Counted from the stretch's first letter, positions 1-6,358 are shown. The stretch: 8,004 nucleotides of DNA from Porphyrobacter sp. (GCA_018991295.1 JAGKSZ010000073.1:1-8004), one strand, 5' to 3'. Translations and numbers: made by a program. Notes: generated by a model from the sequence alone, not told the origin.

Positions 1-20
1 GACGTGTGCTCTTCCAATCT
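1..20 (+). other. Illumina sequencing adapter remnant (artefact)
   Basis: These 20 bases match the 3' end of the Illumina TruSeq read-2 adapter (ending GTGCTCTTCCGATCT) at 19 of 20 positions; the only difference is A instead of G at base 16. A match of this length ending exactly where MiaB homology begins is not expected by chance. It is untrimmed library sequence at a contig end, not genomic DNA. It creates a false in-frame GTG start at base 6 that would add five spurious residues (MLFQS) to the miaB fragment. Confidence 0.93.
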
Positions 21-617
21 GAAGATCTCATCGCACCCCACGGCGAGGTCGGCAAGCTGATCCCCTATCTCCCCCTGCCTGTGCAGGCGGGAAGCGACCG
101 TATCCTGAAGGCCATGAACCGCCAGCACACCGCCGACAGCTATTTGAAACTGATAGAGAAATTCCGCGCTGTTCGCCCCGATATCGCGCTGTCGGGCGAT
201 TTCATCGTCGGCTTTCCGGGTGAGAGCGAGGCGGAGTTCCAAGACACGCTGAGCATCGTTGATGCGGTGCGCTATGCGGCCTGTTTCAGCTTCAAGTACT
301 CCCCCCGTCCCGGCACGCCTGCGGCCACGATGGAGGGGCAGATCGCGCCCGAAATCATGGATGACCGCCTCCAACGCCTCCAACAGCGCATCGGGGCACA
401 CCAGCTCGCCTTCAATCAGGCCAGCGTCGGCAAGACCTGCACCGTGCTGGTCGAACGCACCGGGCGGCATCCGGGCCAGTGGCTCGGCAAATCGCCCTGG
501 CTGCAATCGGTGTGGTTCGAAAGCCCGGCCGCGATCGGTGATCTGGTCGAGGTGGAACTGGCCGAGGCGGGACCCAACTCGCTAAGGGGTGTGGTGCGCG
601 CAAACGTGACAGCCTGA
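21..617 (+). CDS. miaB: MiaB, tRNA-2-methylthio-N6-dimethylallyladenosine synthase (C-terminal part, 5' truncated)
   Basis: MiaB is the radical-SAM methylthiotransferase that converts i6A37 to ms2i6A37 in tRNAs reading UNN codons. About 198 residues remain of a protein usually near 440-450. The N-terminal UPF0004 domain and the CxxxCxxC radical-SAM cluster motif lie beyond the contig end. Visible landmarks are LPVQAGSDRILKAMNR, SGDFIVGFPGE, and FSFKYSPRPGTPA, all typical of the radical-SAM barrel, followed by a TRAM RNA-binding domain over roughly the last 60 residues, including LGKSPWLQSV. The reading frame is open from base 21; the GTG at base 6 lies in adapter and is not a real start. One oddity is proline at codon 72-74, giving YLPLPVQ where the family normally has histidine (HLPVQ). 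The stop is TGA at 615-617, 110 bases before phoH. The identification is secure; only the missing 5' part and this residue are uncertain. Confidence 0.93.
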   Translation, partial: EDLIAPHGEVGKLIPYLPLPVQAGSDRILKAMNRQHTADSYLKLIEKFRAVRPDIALSGDFIVGFPGESEAEFQDTLSIVDAVRYAACFSFKYSPRPGTPAATMEGQIAPEIMDDRLQRLQQRIGAHQLAFNQASVGKTCTVLVERTGRHPGQWLGKSPWLQSVWFESPAAIGDLVEVELAEAGPNSLRGVVRANVTA

Positions 618-727
618 CGACTATCCACCGTCATTGCGCCGCACCCGGCTTGCTTTGCCGCGAGCCCCGCCTAGGCTTGCGACTCAAGGGCCGAGGGATC
701 GTCCTTCTGCCGCAGCCAAAGGACCTT

Positions 728-1783
728 ATGGGCCGACGACCCTCCCGTGCCGGGCACCCGGCGCTCTCGCCCGATCCGCGCGGTATCCCCGCTCAGCGCC
801 GCGCGCGGGTTGATCTTACCTTTGAAAATCAGGCGCTTCTGGGGCCCCTGTTCGGCCAGTTCGATGCCAATCTGGTGCAGGTCGAAAACCGGCTGGGGGT
901 GTTCATCCACGCCCGCGGGCATCAGGTGGTGATCGAAGGCCCCGAGGACGATGTCGCCCGGGCGCGTGAGACATTGAAGACCATGTATGACCGGCTGGCG
1001 CGGGGCGAGGCGCTGGACAGCGGGGCGGTGGAAAGCATCATCGCCATGTCCGCCGAACCGACGCTGGAAGGGATCATTTCGGGCGACGAGGGTGCGCCGC
1101 CGATCATGATCCGCACGCGCAAGAAAACGATCGTGCCCCGGTCGGCCACGCAGATCGAATACATGCGCAGCCTCGCCAAGGACGACATCATCTTCGCGCT
1201 CGGCCCGGCAGGCACGGGCAAGACCTATATCGCGGTGGCGCAGGCGGTCAGCCAGTTGATTACCGGGAGCGTCCAGCGCCTGATCCTGTCGCGACCGGCC
1301 GTGGAAGCCGGTGAAAAGCTTGGCTTTCTGCCCGGCGACATGAAGGAAAAGGTCGATCCCTATCTGCGCCCGCTTTATGATGCGCTCAATGACTGCATGC
1401 CGCCCGAACAGGTCGAGCGGCGGCTGGCCAATGGCGAGATCGAGATTGCCCCCATCGCCTTCATGCGCGGGCGCACGCTGGCCGACAGCTTCATTATCCT
1501 CGACGAAGCGCAGAACACCACCCGCGAACAGATGAAGATGTTCCTCACCCGGTTTGGCCAGAACAGCCGTATGGTGATCTGCGGCGATCCGCGGCAGGTG
1601 GACATCCCCGGCGGCCCGCGCATGAGCGGGTTGAATGACGCGGTCGAGCGGCTGGAGGGCGTGGAAGGCTTCGGCACGATCCGCTTTACCGCTGCCGATG
1701 TGGTGCGCCACCCGATCGTGGGCCGCATCGTCGAGGCCTATGAAGGCAAGGACGAGGCCAAGGACGGGGGCGAGGCGGGCTGA
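728..1783 (+). CDS. phoH: PhoH family P-loop ATPase
   Basis: This is a cytoplasmic PhoH/PhoL-type ATPase of 351 residues, normal for the family. An N-terminal KH-like region (about residues 45-90) precedes the nucleotide-binding PhoH domain (about 135-340). The Walker A motif GPAGTGKT is at residues 159-166 and the Walker B FIILDEAQ at 255-262, followed by NTTREQMKMFLTRFG and CGDPRQVDIPGG, a strongly conserved family block. The ATG at 728 is chosen because AAAGGA lies just upstream and homology starts soon after it. The frame stays open back to an in-frame start at 650, but those 26 extra residues look non-conserved. The gene follows miaB on the same strand and precedes a small membrane-protein gene by 12 bases. 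PhoH is usually encoded beside ybeY and is thought to act in RNA metabolism; its exact substrate is not established. The C-terminus is a short charged tail. Confidence 0.92.
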   Translation: MGRRPSRAGHPALSPDPRGIPAQRRARVDLTFENQALLGPLFGQFDANLVQVENRLGVFIHARGHQVVIEGPEDDVARARETLKTMYDRLARGEALDSGAVESIIAMSAEPTLEGIISGDEGAPPIMIRTRKKTIVPRSATQIEYMRSLAKDDIIFALGPAGTGKTYIAVAQAVSQLITGSVQRLILSRPAVEAGEKLGFLPGDMKEKVDPYLRPLYDALNDCMPPEQVERRLANGEIEIAPIAFMRGRTLADSFIILDEAQNTTREQMKMFLTRFGQNSRMVICGDPRQVDIPGGPRMSGLNDAVERLEGVEGFGTIRFTAADVVRHPIVGRIVEAYEGKDEAKDGGEAG

Positions 1784-1795
1784 GGCGGCAGCACC

Positions 1796-2179
1796 GTGCA
1801 ACTTGCGGCGTGGGTTGTGCTGCTTCTGGCAGCGTCATGGCTTGTCTGGATCGGCGGGATCATGGCCTTCCGGCCGCTGCGTGCGCTTGAACTGCTCGGC
1901 AAGACGGCCACGAGCGCCCTCATCAACGCCATCGAACAGGTGCCTCGCCTGATGGCAGGCGGGGCGATGATGGTGCGGGCCGAGGTTTCGCGCTTTCCCG
2001 AATTCTTCTGGGTCGCGGGGCTGTTCATTGTTGCAAGTTCGGCGGCGCTGCTCGTCATCCCGCTCAGGTGGCATAATGGCTATGCCGTATTCTGGGCGAG
2101 GCGCATCCCGCCGGTTGGAGTGCGCATGATCGCGCCGATTTCGGTTCTGGGCGGCATTGGCCTGATCTGGGCGGCCTAG
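1796..2179 (+). CDS. Small hypothetical membrane protein
   Basis: I do not recognise this 127-residue protein. It has a strongly hydrophobic N-terminus (residues 4-23), an amphipathic middle with several charged residues (about 26-68), a second hydrophobic segment (71-90) and a third at the C-terminus (109-126). Three transmembrane helices are therefore likely, with a basic loop (ARRIPP) between the last two. The proposed start is GTG at 1796, 12 bases after the phoH stop, with a weak GAGG upstream. An in-frame ATG at 1861 would remove the first helix and seems less likely. Codon use resembles the neighbours, which supports a real gene. Tight spacing suggests co-transcription with phoH. It ends 26 bases from the stop of the convergent esterase-family gene. 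No enzymatic or binding motif is visible, and function is unknown. Confidence 0.72.
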   Translation: MQLAAWVVLLLAASWLVWIGGIMAFRPLRALELLGKTATSALINAIEQVPRLMAGGAMMVRAEVSRFPEFFWVAGLFIVASSAALLVIPLRWHNGYAVFWARRIPPVGVRMIAPISVLGGIGLIWAA

Positions 2180-2193
2180 CAGCGCAAGCCGCC
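2170..2193. terminator. Possible weak hairpin between convergent genes
   Basis: GGCGGC at 2170-2175 and GCCGCC at 2188-2193 can form a 6-bp GC-only stem with a 12-base loop. The hairpin spans the stop codon of the small membrane-protein gene and lies just before the convergent stop at 2206-2208. No T-run follows on either strand, so it is at best a poor intrinsic terminator. Its position between two converging genes is the main argument for it. Confidence 0.25.
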
Positions 2194-2205
2194 TGACCGC
2201 TGGGC

Positions 2206-3651
2206 CTAAGGCGCAGGCGCAGGCGCAGGTGGCACGGGCCACAGGTGCGAGGGGCTGATCGCCCGGAACCACACCAGCACATCGAACCCGACGTCTACCG
2301 GCGGCGCGAATTCGCCGGTGTCGAGATTGACGGTCTGCCACGTCTCGGCATTGGCTGCGCCGCCTGCCCAGCCCCGCCAGTAAGGGCGCTTGGCCCAGAT
2401 CGCCAGCGGGCCCTCTGGCGGGAGCGCCCCCATGTCGATCCACATCGCCTTGTGCCCGGTGCGGTCGAACACATGACCAAGATCACCCGGGCGGTTGTTG
2501 GGCAGGTCGAACACCTCCATTGTCTGGCGCTGCGAGACCTTCAGCCATTGCTCACCGGAGCCGAGCCGGGTGGCGCGGAAGCCCCCCGTGGACCAGGTGA
2601 AGCCCACAGCGGCATAGCCCGCGCCGAGCTGCTTGCGCAGGACACTCCCGGTCGTCACGAAGTTCACCGCCTCGGCTTCGGGCGGCAGTTCGGGCAGGAC
2701 GTGCATGTCATGCGCCCACAAAGCGCCGCGTTCGCCTTCGGTCAGCATGGCCATGGCGTTTTCGCCCATGAAGCGGTCGCGCCGGGCGAAATAGGCGGGA
2801 TCGGCCTTGGACTTGTCGGTATCCTCGCGCTCGAATTCGAAGGAGAGGAAGGCCTGATGGGCGGTGCGCGCAGCCCACCGCGCCTCGGCAAAGGCAGGGT
2901 CGGCACGGGCGGCATCGGGCGCAGTGTCGAACCACGCGGACAGCTGTGCCGAGGCGGCGTGGGCGGCGGCGAGCCGGTCAAGCGGGGCATCGACCAGCCA
3001 GTCGACAAAGCGTGCGCGCGGATTGTCCATCGCGGCAATCAGCCCGCCAAGATCGGCGCGCAGCCGCGCGGCGGCAGCGGCATCGTGGCGCTCCACCAGC
3101 ACCAGCGCCGCGGCTGCATCGCGTCCCCCGTCCTGACAATCCACCCCGATGATCCGCACCTTGCGTTCTGCCATGCGGTTCCAGTTGCGCAGCCACAGCA
3201 GCAGCCCGGCGAATTCGTCATTCTTCCAGATGCGGAAAAAGGCGGGGGCCTGCACCGCTTCGGCAAGATCGCCCCGGCCTTCGCGGATGTAGCGATCAAA
3301 GCCGATCCCGGGCAGGCGATTGGCTTCGAGGATCAGTACGTCGATCCGGCCCGAAATCACCAGTTGGCGGATCAGCGCGGCCTTGAAGGCCTGATCCTGG
3401 TGCGAGCCGTGGGTTGCCTCGCCAATCCCGATCACCCGCGCACTGCCGAGCCGGTCGGCCAGCGGGGCGAGGGTCGCTGCGTCATAGGCAGACGGATCGA
3501 AGGCGACGCCGGTGGCACCGAGCCATGCGACGGCGGCGGCCTCCTCCTCGGCTGTGGCCGGGATGGCCTCGGGCGGAATGGTCTGCGCAGGGACAGGCGC
3601 GGCAAAAGCAGCCATCGCGGCTGCGGCGATCACAAGGATGCAGCGTTGCAT
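2206..3651 (-). CDS. Erythromycin esterase family protein, secreted
   Basis: This 481-residue protein belongs to the erythromycin esterase family (EreA/EreB-like and related hydrolase-fold proteins). An N-terminal signal peptide is visible: MQRC, a hydrophobic alanine-rich core, and a likely cleavage after PVPAQ near residue 23, so it probably acts in the periplasm or outside. Family landmarks are GIGEATHG (Glu78, His81), LILEAN (Glu109), a RDRFMGENAMAM helix near 291-302, and WAHDMH (His314, His317). These correspond to the Glu/His residues proposed to activate water in EreA-type enzymes. WAHNxH is the commoner form, so Asp315 is a variation. The ATG at 3651 is chosen because the signal peptide begins there, with GGGGGGAA a few bases upstream; the open frame extends to 4035 but that overlaps ybeY. 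The C-terminus ends in Ala-Pro repeats. The gene lies opposite to and between phoH and ybeY. True substrate unknown; macrolide resistance should not be assumed from family membership. Confidence 0.87.
   Translation of the reverse strand: MQRCILVIAAAAMAAFAAPVPAQTIPPEAIPATAEEEAAAVAWLGATGVAFDPSAYDAATLAPLADRLGSARVIGIGEATHGSHQDQAFKAALIRQLVISGRIDVLILEANRLPGIGFDRYIREGRGDLAEAVQAPAFFRIWKNDEFAGLLLWLRNWNRMAERKVRIIGVDCQDGGRDAAAALVLVERHDAAAAARLRADLGGLIAAMDNPRARFVDWLVDAPLDRLAAAHAASAQLSAWFDTAPDAARADPAFAEARWAARTAHQAFLSFEFEREDTDKSKADPAYFARRDRFMGENAMAMLTEGERGALWAHDMHVLPELPPEAEAVNFVTTGSVLRKQLGAGYAAVGFTWSTGGFRATRLGSGEQWLKVSQRQTMEVFDLPNNRPGDLGHVFDRTGHKAMWIDMGALPPEGPLAIWAKRPYWRGWAGGAANAETWQTVNLDTGEFAPPVDVGFDVLVWFRAISPSHLWPVPPAPAPAP
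2210..2227. repeat. Hexanucleotide tandem repeat (GGCGCA)x3
   Basis: Three perfect copies of GGCGCA lie directly inside the 3' end of the esterase-family gene. On the coding strand they encode the terminal Ala-Pro repeats before the stop. The unit length is a multiple of three, so slippage would change tail length without breaking the frame. Confidence 0.75.
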
Positions 3652-3760
3652 GAATTCCCCCCGGAAGCCCCACGAACTCACCCGGATAGTGGCATTATCG
3701 GGCGCTGTGCGGCAATCGGATTCTTTGCCCCCGCCAGCGACCCGCGCTATGGGCCGCGCC

Positions 3761-4243
3761 ATGCAGCTCGATATCGACATCGAAGATTGGCCCGCAGGCG
3801 ATTGGGAGGCATTGGCGATGCGCGCCGCCGCTGCTGCCGGAGAAGGCGAGCCGCTGCTGGCCCATCCGCGCCTTGTTGCCAGTGTGCTGTTCACCTCTGA
3901 CGCCGAAGTGCACACGCTCAACCGTGAGTGGCGCGACCGGGACAAGCCCACCAATGTGCTCAGCTTCCCGATGCTGGAGCGTGCCGAACTCGAAGGCCTA
4001 AGCCCCGATGGCCCGCCCGAAATGCTCGGTGACATTGCGCTTGCGCATGAAACCTGTGCGCATGAGGCGGCGCAAAAGGGGATCAGCCTTGAAGCCCACG
4101 CGGCCCATCTGATCGTCCACGGCCTGCTCCATCTCGCCGGTCACGACCACGTCGATTCCGACGAACAGGCCGAGGCGATGGAGGCTCTGGAAACCCGCAT
4201 ACTTGCCAAACTGGGCATCGCTGACCCATATGGCGACAGGTAG
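3761..4243 (+). CDS. ybeY: YbeY, endoribonuclease for rRNA maturation
   Basis: YbeY is a single-strand-specific, zinc-dependent endoribonuclease that takes part in 16S rRNA 3'-end maturation and ribosome quality control. The predicted protein of 160 residues is a normal length. The metal-binding signature is complete: HGLLHLAGHDH with His120, His124 and His130 as the three ligands. The upstream block NREWRDRDKPTNVLSFP (from about residue 54) and GDIALA are also family hallmarks. Start choice is uncertain. ATG at 3761 begins with MQLDIDIEDW, matching the usual N-terminus. An in-frame ATG at 3749 would add four residues, and neither has a strong ribosome-binding site. The gene is divergent from the esterase-family gene, with about 109 bases between the two starts, so it probably has its own promoter rather than reading through from phoH. 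I could not identify convincing -35/-10 boxes. corC follows 23 bases downstream. Confidence 0.93.
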   Translation: MQLDIDIEDWPAGDWEALAMRAAAAAGEGEPLLAHPRLVASVLFTSDAEVHTLNREWRDRDKPTNVLSFPMLERAELEGLSPDGPPEMLGDIALAHETCAHEAAQKGISLEAHAAHLIVHGLLHLAGHDHVDSDEQAEAMEALETRILAKLGIADPYGDR

Positions 4244-4266
4244 CAACAGGAGCCCCACGCAAGGCC

Positions 4267-5196
4267 ATGGCCGATTCCCATTCGTCTGCATCCCCATCGG
4301 GAGAAGCGGACAGTAGCAGCGGACTGATGTCGGCGCTTCGCAAGATGCTCGGGCTTGAAGGGGCGCGCTCCCTGCGCGAACAGCTTGAGGAAGCGATCGA
4401 CGAGCACGAGGACGAAAACGGCGCCTCGGGCAGCGAAGACCGCGCTGGCGCCAGTGGCGATCTGTCGCGGGTGGAGCGGCAGATGCTGCGCAACCTGCTG
4501 CACTTTTCCGAACATGATGCCGATGATGTTGCCGTGCCGCGCGGCGCAATCATCGCAGTGGATGCCTCGATCAGCTGGGAGGAGATGGTCGCCGCCTTCT
4601 CCGAACACGGCCATTCGCGCATGCCGGTTTACCGCGAGACGCTGGATCAGGTGATCGGGATGATCCACATCAAGGATGTGTTCCCCTTCCTGGCCAATGG
4701 CACGCCGCCGCCTGCTGACTGGACCACGCTGATGCGCCAGCCGCTTTATGTGCCGCAAGCACGCGGGGCGCTCGATGTGCTGGCCGACATGCGCACCCAG
4801 CGCGTGCACCTTGCCATCGTGCTGGACGAATTTTCGGGCACCGACGGGCTCATCACCATCGAAGACCTCGTCGAGGAAATCGTCGGTGATATCGAAGATG
4901 AACATGACGAGGCCCCGCAGGAGCTGATCACCCCGATCGGGGAGGGCATGTGGGATATCGACGCGCGCGCCGAGCTGGATGACATTGCCGAAAGGATCGA
5001 TCCGCGCCTTGCCGAAGTGGTAGAGGCGGTTGATACCATCGGCGGCCTCACCTTCGTGCTGGCCGAAGCGGTGCCGCCGGTCGGCACGGTGGTGGAACAT
5101 CCCAGCGGTTGGCGCATTGAAGTGACGGCAGGCGATGAAACCCACGTCACCCGGCTGCGATTGCACCCCCCGATGACCGAGGAAGACGTGCAGTAG
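4267..5196 (+). CDS. corC: CorC/HlyC family protein with paired CBS domains
   Basis: This 309-residue protein belongs to the CorC/HlyC (hemolysin C-like) family, associated with magnesium or cobalt handling. It carries two CBS domains (about residues 88-140 and 155-208), which bind adenine nucleotides in related proteins, and a C-terminal CorC_HlyC domain (about 222-302). Landmarks are the VPRG at 90-93, HSRMPVY near 116-122, GMIHIKD near 131-137, LDEFSGTDGLITIEDLVEEI near 186-205, and DTIGGL near 256-261. It has no N-terminal DUF21/CNNM membrane domain, so it is the short, soluble or peripheral form, with a charged acidic leader of about 85 residues. A ribosome-binding site AACAGGAG lies upstream at about 4245-4252, a somewhat long spacing from the ATG. 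It starts 23 bases after ybeY, so the two form an operon. In relatives lnt often comes next; here a spacer and a lysR gene follow instead. Confidence 0.92.
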   Translation: MADSHSSASPSGEADSSSGLMSALRKMLGLEGARSLREQLEEAIDEHEDENGASGSEDRAGASGDLSRVERQMLRNLLHFSEHDADDVAVPRGAIIAVDASISWEEMVAAFSEHGHSRMPVYRETLDQVIGMIHIKDVFPFLANGTPPPADWTTLMRQPLYVPQARGALDVLADMRTQRVHLAIVLDEFSGTDGLITIEDLVEEIVGDIEDEHDEAPQELITPIGEGMWDIDARAELDDIAERIDPRLAEVVEAVDTIGGLTFVLAEAVPPVGTVVEHPSGWRIEVTAGDETHVTRLRLHPPMTEEDVQ

Positions 5197-5212
5197 GCGC
5201 AACTTTTTGCGC
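5197..5212 (+). terminator. Hairpin after corC, possible terminator
   Basis: Immediately after the corC stop, GCGCAA (5197-5202) and TTGCGC (5207-5212) form a perfect 6-bp stem with a 4-base loop (CTTT). T-rich sequence follows, with T6 runs at 5222-5227 and 5234-5239, but the first long run begins about 9 bases after the stem rather than directly after it. This could end the ybeY-corC transcript, though the geometry is not ideal. Confidence 0.45.
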
Positions 5213-5237
5213 TCTTCCACATTTTTTCTTCGATTTT

Positions 5238-5266
5238 TTGCATCCGATGGCGCGCGCGGGCGTATC
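5238..5266 (+). promoter_or_regulatory. Possible lysR promoter
   Basis: TTGCAT (5238-5243) resembles a -35 box and CGTATC (5261-5266) a weak -10 box, with 17 bases between them. It lies after the corC hairpin and upstream of the regulator start. The -10 match is poor and the spacer is GC-rich, so this is tentative. No clear T-N11-A LysR operator pair was found. Confidence 0.28.
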
Positions 5267-5290
5267 TTCTGGCACTGAGGAGATATGAGA

Positions 5291-6175
5291 ATGCCCGCAC
5301 GCCGCTTGCCGCCCCTTCGCGCACTTGAAGCCTTCATGCGTACCGTCCGGCTGGGGTCGGCGCGGGCGGCGGCCGAAGAGATCGGATTGAGCCCGTCTGC
5401 CCTGTCGCGGCGGATCAGCAACCTCGAAGAATTCGTCGGCAAGAAGCTGTTCACCCGCGCGCGGCAATCGATGCAGCTGACCGATGAAGGTCAGGCCTTC
5501 TACGAGGCGGTGAACCCGCATATGGAGGCGCTGGCCCGCGCCGTTGAGAGCCAGTCGGACAATATCGCCCTGCTGCGCCTGCGCTTGGGCGTCTTGCCGA
5601 TGTTCGGCAGCCAGCGCCTGTTCCCGCGCCTTGGCGAACTGCGCAAGCGCCACCCGCTGCTCCACATCGACATCGACAGCGCGCCGCATCTGGAAGACCG
5701 GGTGGGCGACACGCTGGATGCCGCGATCATCCTGTCGCGCGGGCCGGCCTCGGGCCTTCACGCGGTGCGGCTCGACCATAACCTTGTCCATGCGATCTGT
5801 TCGCGGGACATCGCCCGCACGATCGGCCCGGACATCACCCCCGAAACGATGGCCAAACAGACCTTCCTCATTCACAATGAAATGCCCGAAAGTTTCGTCG
5901 CTTGGCGCAAGGCCAACGGGCTGGAGACGATGGATCTTACTGCCATCGACCATTACGATTCAGGCGCGCTGATGCTGGAGGCGGCCGCCCAGGGCCTCGG
6001 CATTGCGATCATGCACGATGATCACCTGCGCCGTGCCAACGATAACCGCCTGATCAACCTCCCCGGAAAGCCGGTGGAGAGCCCGTACAGCTACTGGTTC
6101 GTGTGCAAGCCGGTGGCGCTGGAAAGCCGCCCGGTGCGGATCTTCCACGATTGGCTGGTGCGCGCAGGGTTGTAA
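5291..6175 (+). CDS. LysR family transcriptional regulator (GcvA/AmpR-like)
   Basis: This 294-residue protein is a LysR-type regulator of typical length. The N-terminal winged helix-turn-helix spans about residues 5-64. It starts RRLPPLRALEAF, close to the GcvA/AmpR subgroup, and contains SARAAAEEIGLSPSALSRRISNLE as the recognition region, then GKKLFTRARQSMQLTDEG. A linker helix (about 65-90) leads to a periplasmic-binding-like effector domain (about 95-290) of unknown ligand. The ATG at 5291 is preferred because GAGGAG at 5277-5282 sits 8 bases upstream. The ATG at 5285 would be only 2 bases from it and would add two residues. The gene is separated from corC by about 90 bases with a hairpin and T-runs, so it is likely its own unit. 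No divergent neighbour is present to suggest a target: the next gene, plsC, is convergent. Regulated genes cannot be inferred from this window. Confidence 0.9.
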   Translation: MPARRLPPLRALEAFMRTVRLGSARAAAEEIGLSPSALSRRISNLEEFVGKKLFTRARQSMQLTDEGQAFYEAVNPHMEALARAVESQSDNIALLRLRLGVLPMFGSQRLFPRLGELRKRHPLLHIDIDSAPHLEDRVGDTLDAAIILSRGPASGLHAVRLDHNLVHAICSRDIARTIGPDITPETMAKQTFLIHNEMPESFVAWRKANGLETMDLTAIDHYDSGALMLEAAAQGLGIAIMHDDHLRRANDNRLINLPGKPVESPYSYWFVCKPVALESRPVRIFHDWLVRAGL

Positions 6176-6270
6176 TTCCGGCGCGTCTGCGGGCGCATTG
6201 CCCGGCGCTTTCCTACTCGGATCGCGGGTGACACACTCGCCGCGATGGCCCATCCTGAAACCCGCGCTGA

Positions 6271-6293
6271 CCTGCCTTCATCGCGCAGGCAGG
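6271..6293. terminator. Possible terminator hairpin between lysR and plsC
   Basis: CCTGCCT (6271-6277) and AGGCAGG (6287-6293) form a perfect 7-bp stem with a 9-base loop. On the + strand T-rich sequence (GATTTCGTTTTC) follows about 10 bases later. It lies in the gap between two convergent genes, where a terminator is expected, but about 95 bases past the lysR stop and without an immediate T-run. Confidence 0.38.
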
Positions 6294-6317
6294 CTGGCAG
6301 GGATTTCGTTTTCTGGA

Positions 6318-6343
6318 CAGTGTCTCATGTGTCTCCAACACTG
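6318..6343. repeat. Inverted repeat CAGTGT/ACACTG with short direct repeat
   Basis: CAGTGT (6318-6323) and ACACTG (6338-6343) are perfect inverted arms with a 14-base loop. TGTCTC occurs twice within it (6321-6326 and 6330-6335), nine bases apart. It is just downstream of the plsC stop (- strand), so it could end that transcript, but six-base arms can arise by chance. The rest of the 183-base spacer 6176-6358 contains nothing else I can identify. Confidence 0.3.
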
Positions 6344-6358
6344 CGGCGGGCACCTGCT

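Noticed and set aside
650..727. Upstream start for PhoH at 650
   Set aside because: The extra 26 residues do not resemble family N-termini, and the ATG at 728 has a well-placed AAAGGA.
671..1801. A 376-codon open frame on the - strand opposite phoH
   Set aside because: It covers phoH almost exactly, has His/Arg-rich composition without domains, and phoH is unmistakable on the other strand.
3688..3705. A sigma-54-like element (TGGCATTATCGGGC) upstream of ybeY
   Set aside because: The GG-to-GC spacing does not fit the -24/-12 pattern and the -12 half is missing; chance similarity is more likely.
2245..3900. A 551-codon open frame on the + strand across the esterase-family gene
   Set aside because: It is antisense to a gene with signal peptide and family motifs. 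The translation is Gly/Arg/His-rich with no recognisable domain, as expected for a mirror frame in GC-rich DNA, and it runs into ybeY.
3652..4035. N-terminal extension of the esterase-family protein to a start at 4035
   Set aside because: The extension overlaps ybeY on the opposite strand, and a clear signal peptide begins at the ATG at 3651.
4141..5454. A 437-codon open frame on the - strand opposite corC, and a similar one at 5147-5953 opposite lysR
   Set aside because: Both are antisense to well-recognised genes and have no protein-like features; they cross the end of one gene and the start of the next.
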